Positions 63,386-64,000 of a stretch of 64,000 bases of DNA are shown one piece after another. Origin of the DNA: Ficedula albicollis. Its lineage: Eukaryota > Chordata > Aves > Passeriformes > Muscicapidae. A program made the translations under genes and the position numbers. The DNA lies in NCBI RefSeq assembly GCF_000247815.1, contig NC_021673.1, positions 49,726,370 through 49,790,369 on the forward strand, in the 5' to 3' direction. How positions within the stretch are numbered: position 1 is the stretch's first letter; each line of letters opens with the position of its first letter. Below the pieces are notes generated by a model. It had not been told where the DNA came from. It did not search any database and saw nothing but the letters and a program-made list of their open reading frames with translations.

Positions 63386-64000
63386 GTAAGTTCCTTTGCA
63401 TAGAACCTGAATATTCCAAAGATGTTTTTTCTTCCTAGTTCCTTTCCAAAAAAAATTAAATAGTGTGTTAACTCTAAACAGTTTATAATTTTTGAAATCA
63501 GTCTCAAAGCAGCCCTAAAGAAGGAAATCCTGCCAAGCTCTTGAGAGCTTGCAGTTGGGCTCCTCTGCATTTATTTTTTGGCTCTCCTGGAAAGGACAGT
63601 GGTGGAGCAGATGTGTAAAATCTCCTTTTTTGGCAGCGAAGAGATATACTTATTTGGAGATGAAAGCACAAGAATGTTAGGAAGAGATTTTCTTTGGTTT
63701 AAATCTAGGACAAGTATGCCTGAAGACTTCATGGGCAAACCTGCTTCAGTATTTCCCCTCCAGTCTGTTTAATACTACAAATGGGTTACCCTGGAGCAGC
63801 CTCATCTTAAGTTTTTTGTAGTGTGCTTTGTTTAAATATGAGATTACTTCTTTATTTTGGAAATGACTTCTGAAATTATCATGCCCCGTGCTTTCACTTC
63901 ACCACTCACAGCAAAGCTTAAGCTAGGGGAGGTATTAAATGTTATTGAGAAGCTGAAACGTCTGATTTGAAGCCTTCTAGTGCTTGCCTGCAAGAGTGGA
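63386..64000 (+). other. STARD3NL 3' UTR or 3' intron
   Basis: Begins at a consensus donor GTAAGT. No AATAAA-type polyadenylation signal with a GT-rich element is evident before the window ends, so the transcript end probably lies beyond it. A short plus frame at 63578-63772 shows no family similarity. Confidence 0.55.

Overview
The window is vertebrate nuclear DNA, most likely from a bird and probably a songbird. The evidence is several 3'-truncated CR1 LINE copies with the typical ATTCTRTG-type 3' tails, solo LTRs of types I associate with bird (largely passerine) genomes, a tRNA-Ile-like sequence resembling the head of a songbird SINE, and one clearly recognisable multi-exon gene with GT-AG introns. 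There are no prokaryotic operons, no CRISPR array and no intact viral coding region.

The one gene I can support is STARD3NL (MENTHO, the STARD3 N-terminal-like protein) on the + strand. Seven coding exons lie between 52,557 and 63,368 and join in frame to a 234-residue protein. It is a four-helix MENTAL-domain membrane protein of late endosomes with a phospho-FFAT-type motif near its C terminus that contacts ER VAP proteins. The first coding exon starts at an acceptor at 52,485, so at least one untranslated exon lies upstream. The best candidate promoter is the CpG-rich, GC-box-rich block at about 37.6-39.9 kb, whose core is replaced by 1,766 C's. A second GC-rich block at 51.3-51.7 kb is probably part of an antisense LTR.

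Layout. 0-5.2 kb: a 389-bp tandem duplication containing CR1 sequence, a CR1 3' end and a solo LTR. 5.2-17.4 kb: intergenic DNA with a second CR1, several short tandem duplications and coding-like but broken minus-strand frames. 17.4-18.0 kb: solo LTR. 21.3 kb: poly-C block. 23.5-25.4 kb: GC-rich solo LTR interrupted by a second poly-C block. 26.7-27.3 kb: head-to-head fold-back of LTR 5' ends. 30.5-32.8 kb: very recent 1,158-bp tandem duplication ending inside a solo LTR (32.8-33.4 kb), followed by another solo LTR (33.7-34.5 kb). 37.3-40 kb: CR1 fragment and CpG island with the third poly-C block. 40-52.5 kb: presumed first intron of STARD3NL, with a tRNA-Ile-like relic, the fourth poly-C block, a 1.1-kb CR1 and two minus-strand LTRs. 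52.5-63.4 kb: STARD3NL coding exons. 63.4-64 kb: 3' UTR or 3' intron.

Two themes stand out. First, the four pure poly-C runs (189-1,766 bp) are all C on this strand, and three have the same flanking sequence on both sides, which points to assembly artefacts. Second, the window holds about fourteen two-to-three-copy tandem duplications (units 26-1,158 bp) and seven solo LTRs, five of them with perfect 5- or 6-bp target-site duplications and one with a perfect 4-bp duplication. I did not find a novel biological system. The most useful biological leads are the two upstream ORFs before the STARD3NL start codon, the splice donor just after its stop codon, and the antisense LTR immediately upstream of the first coding exon.
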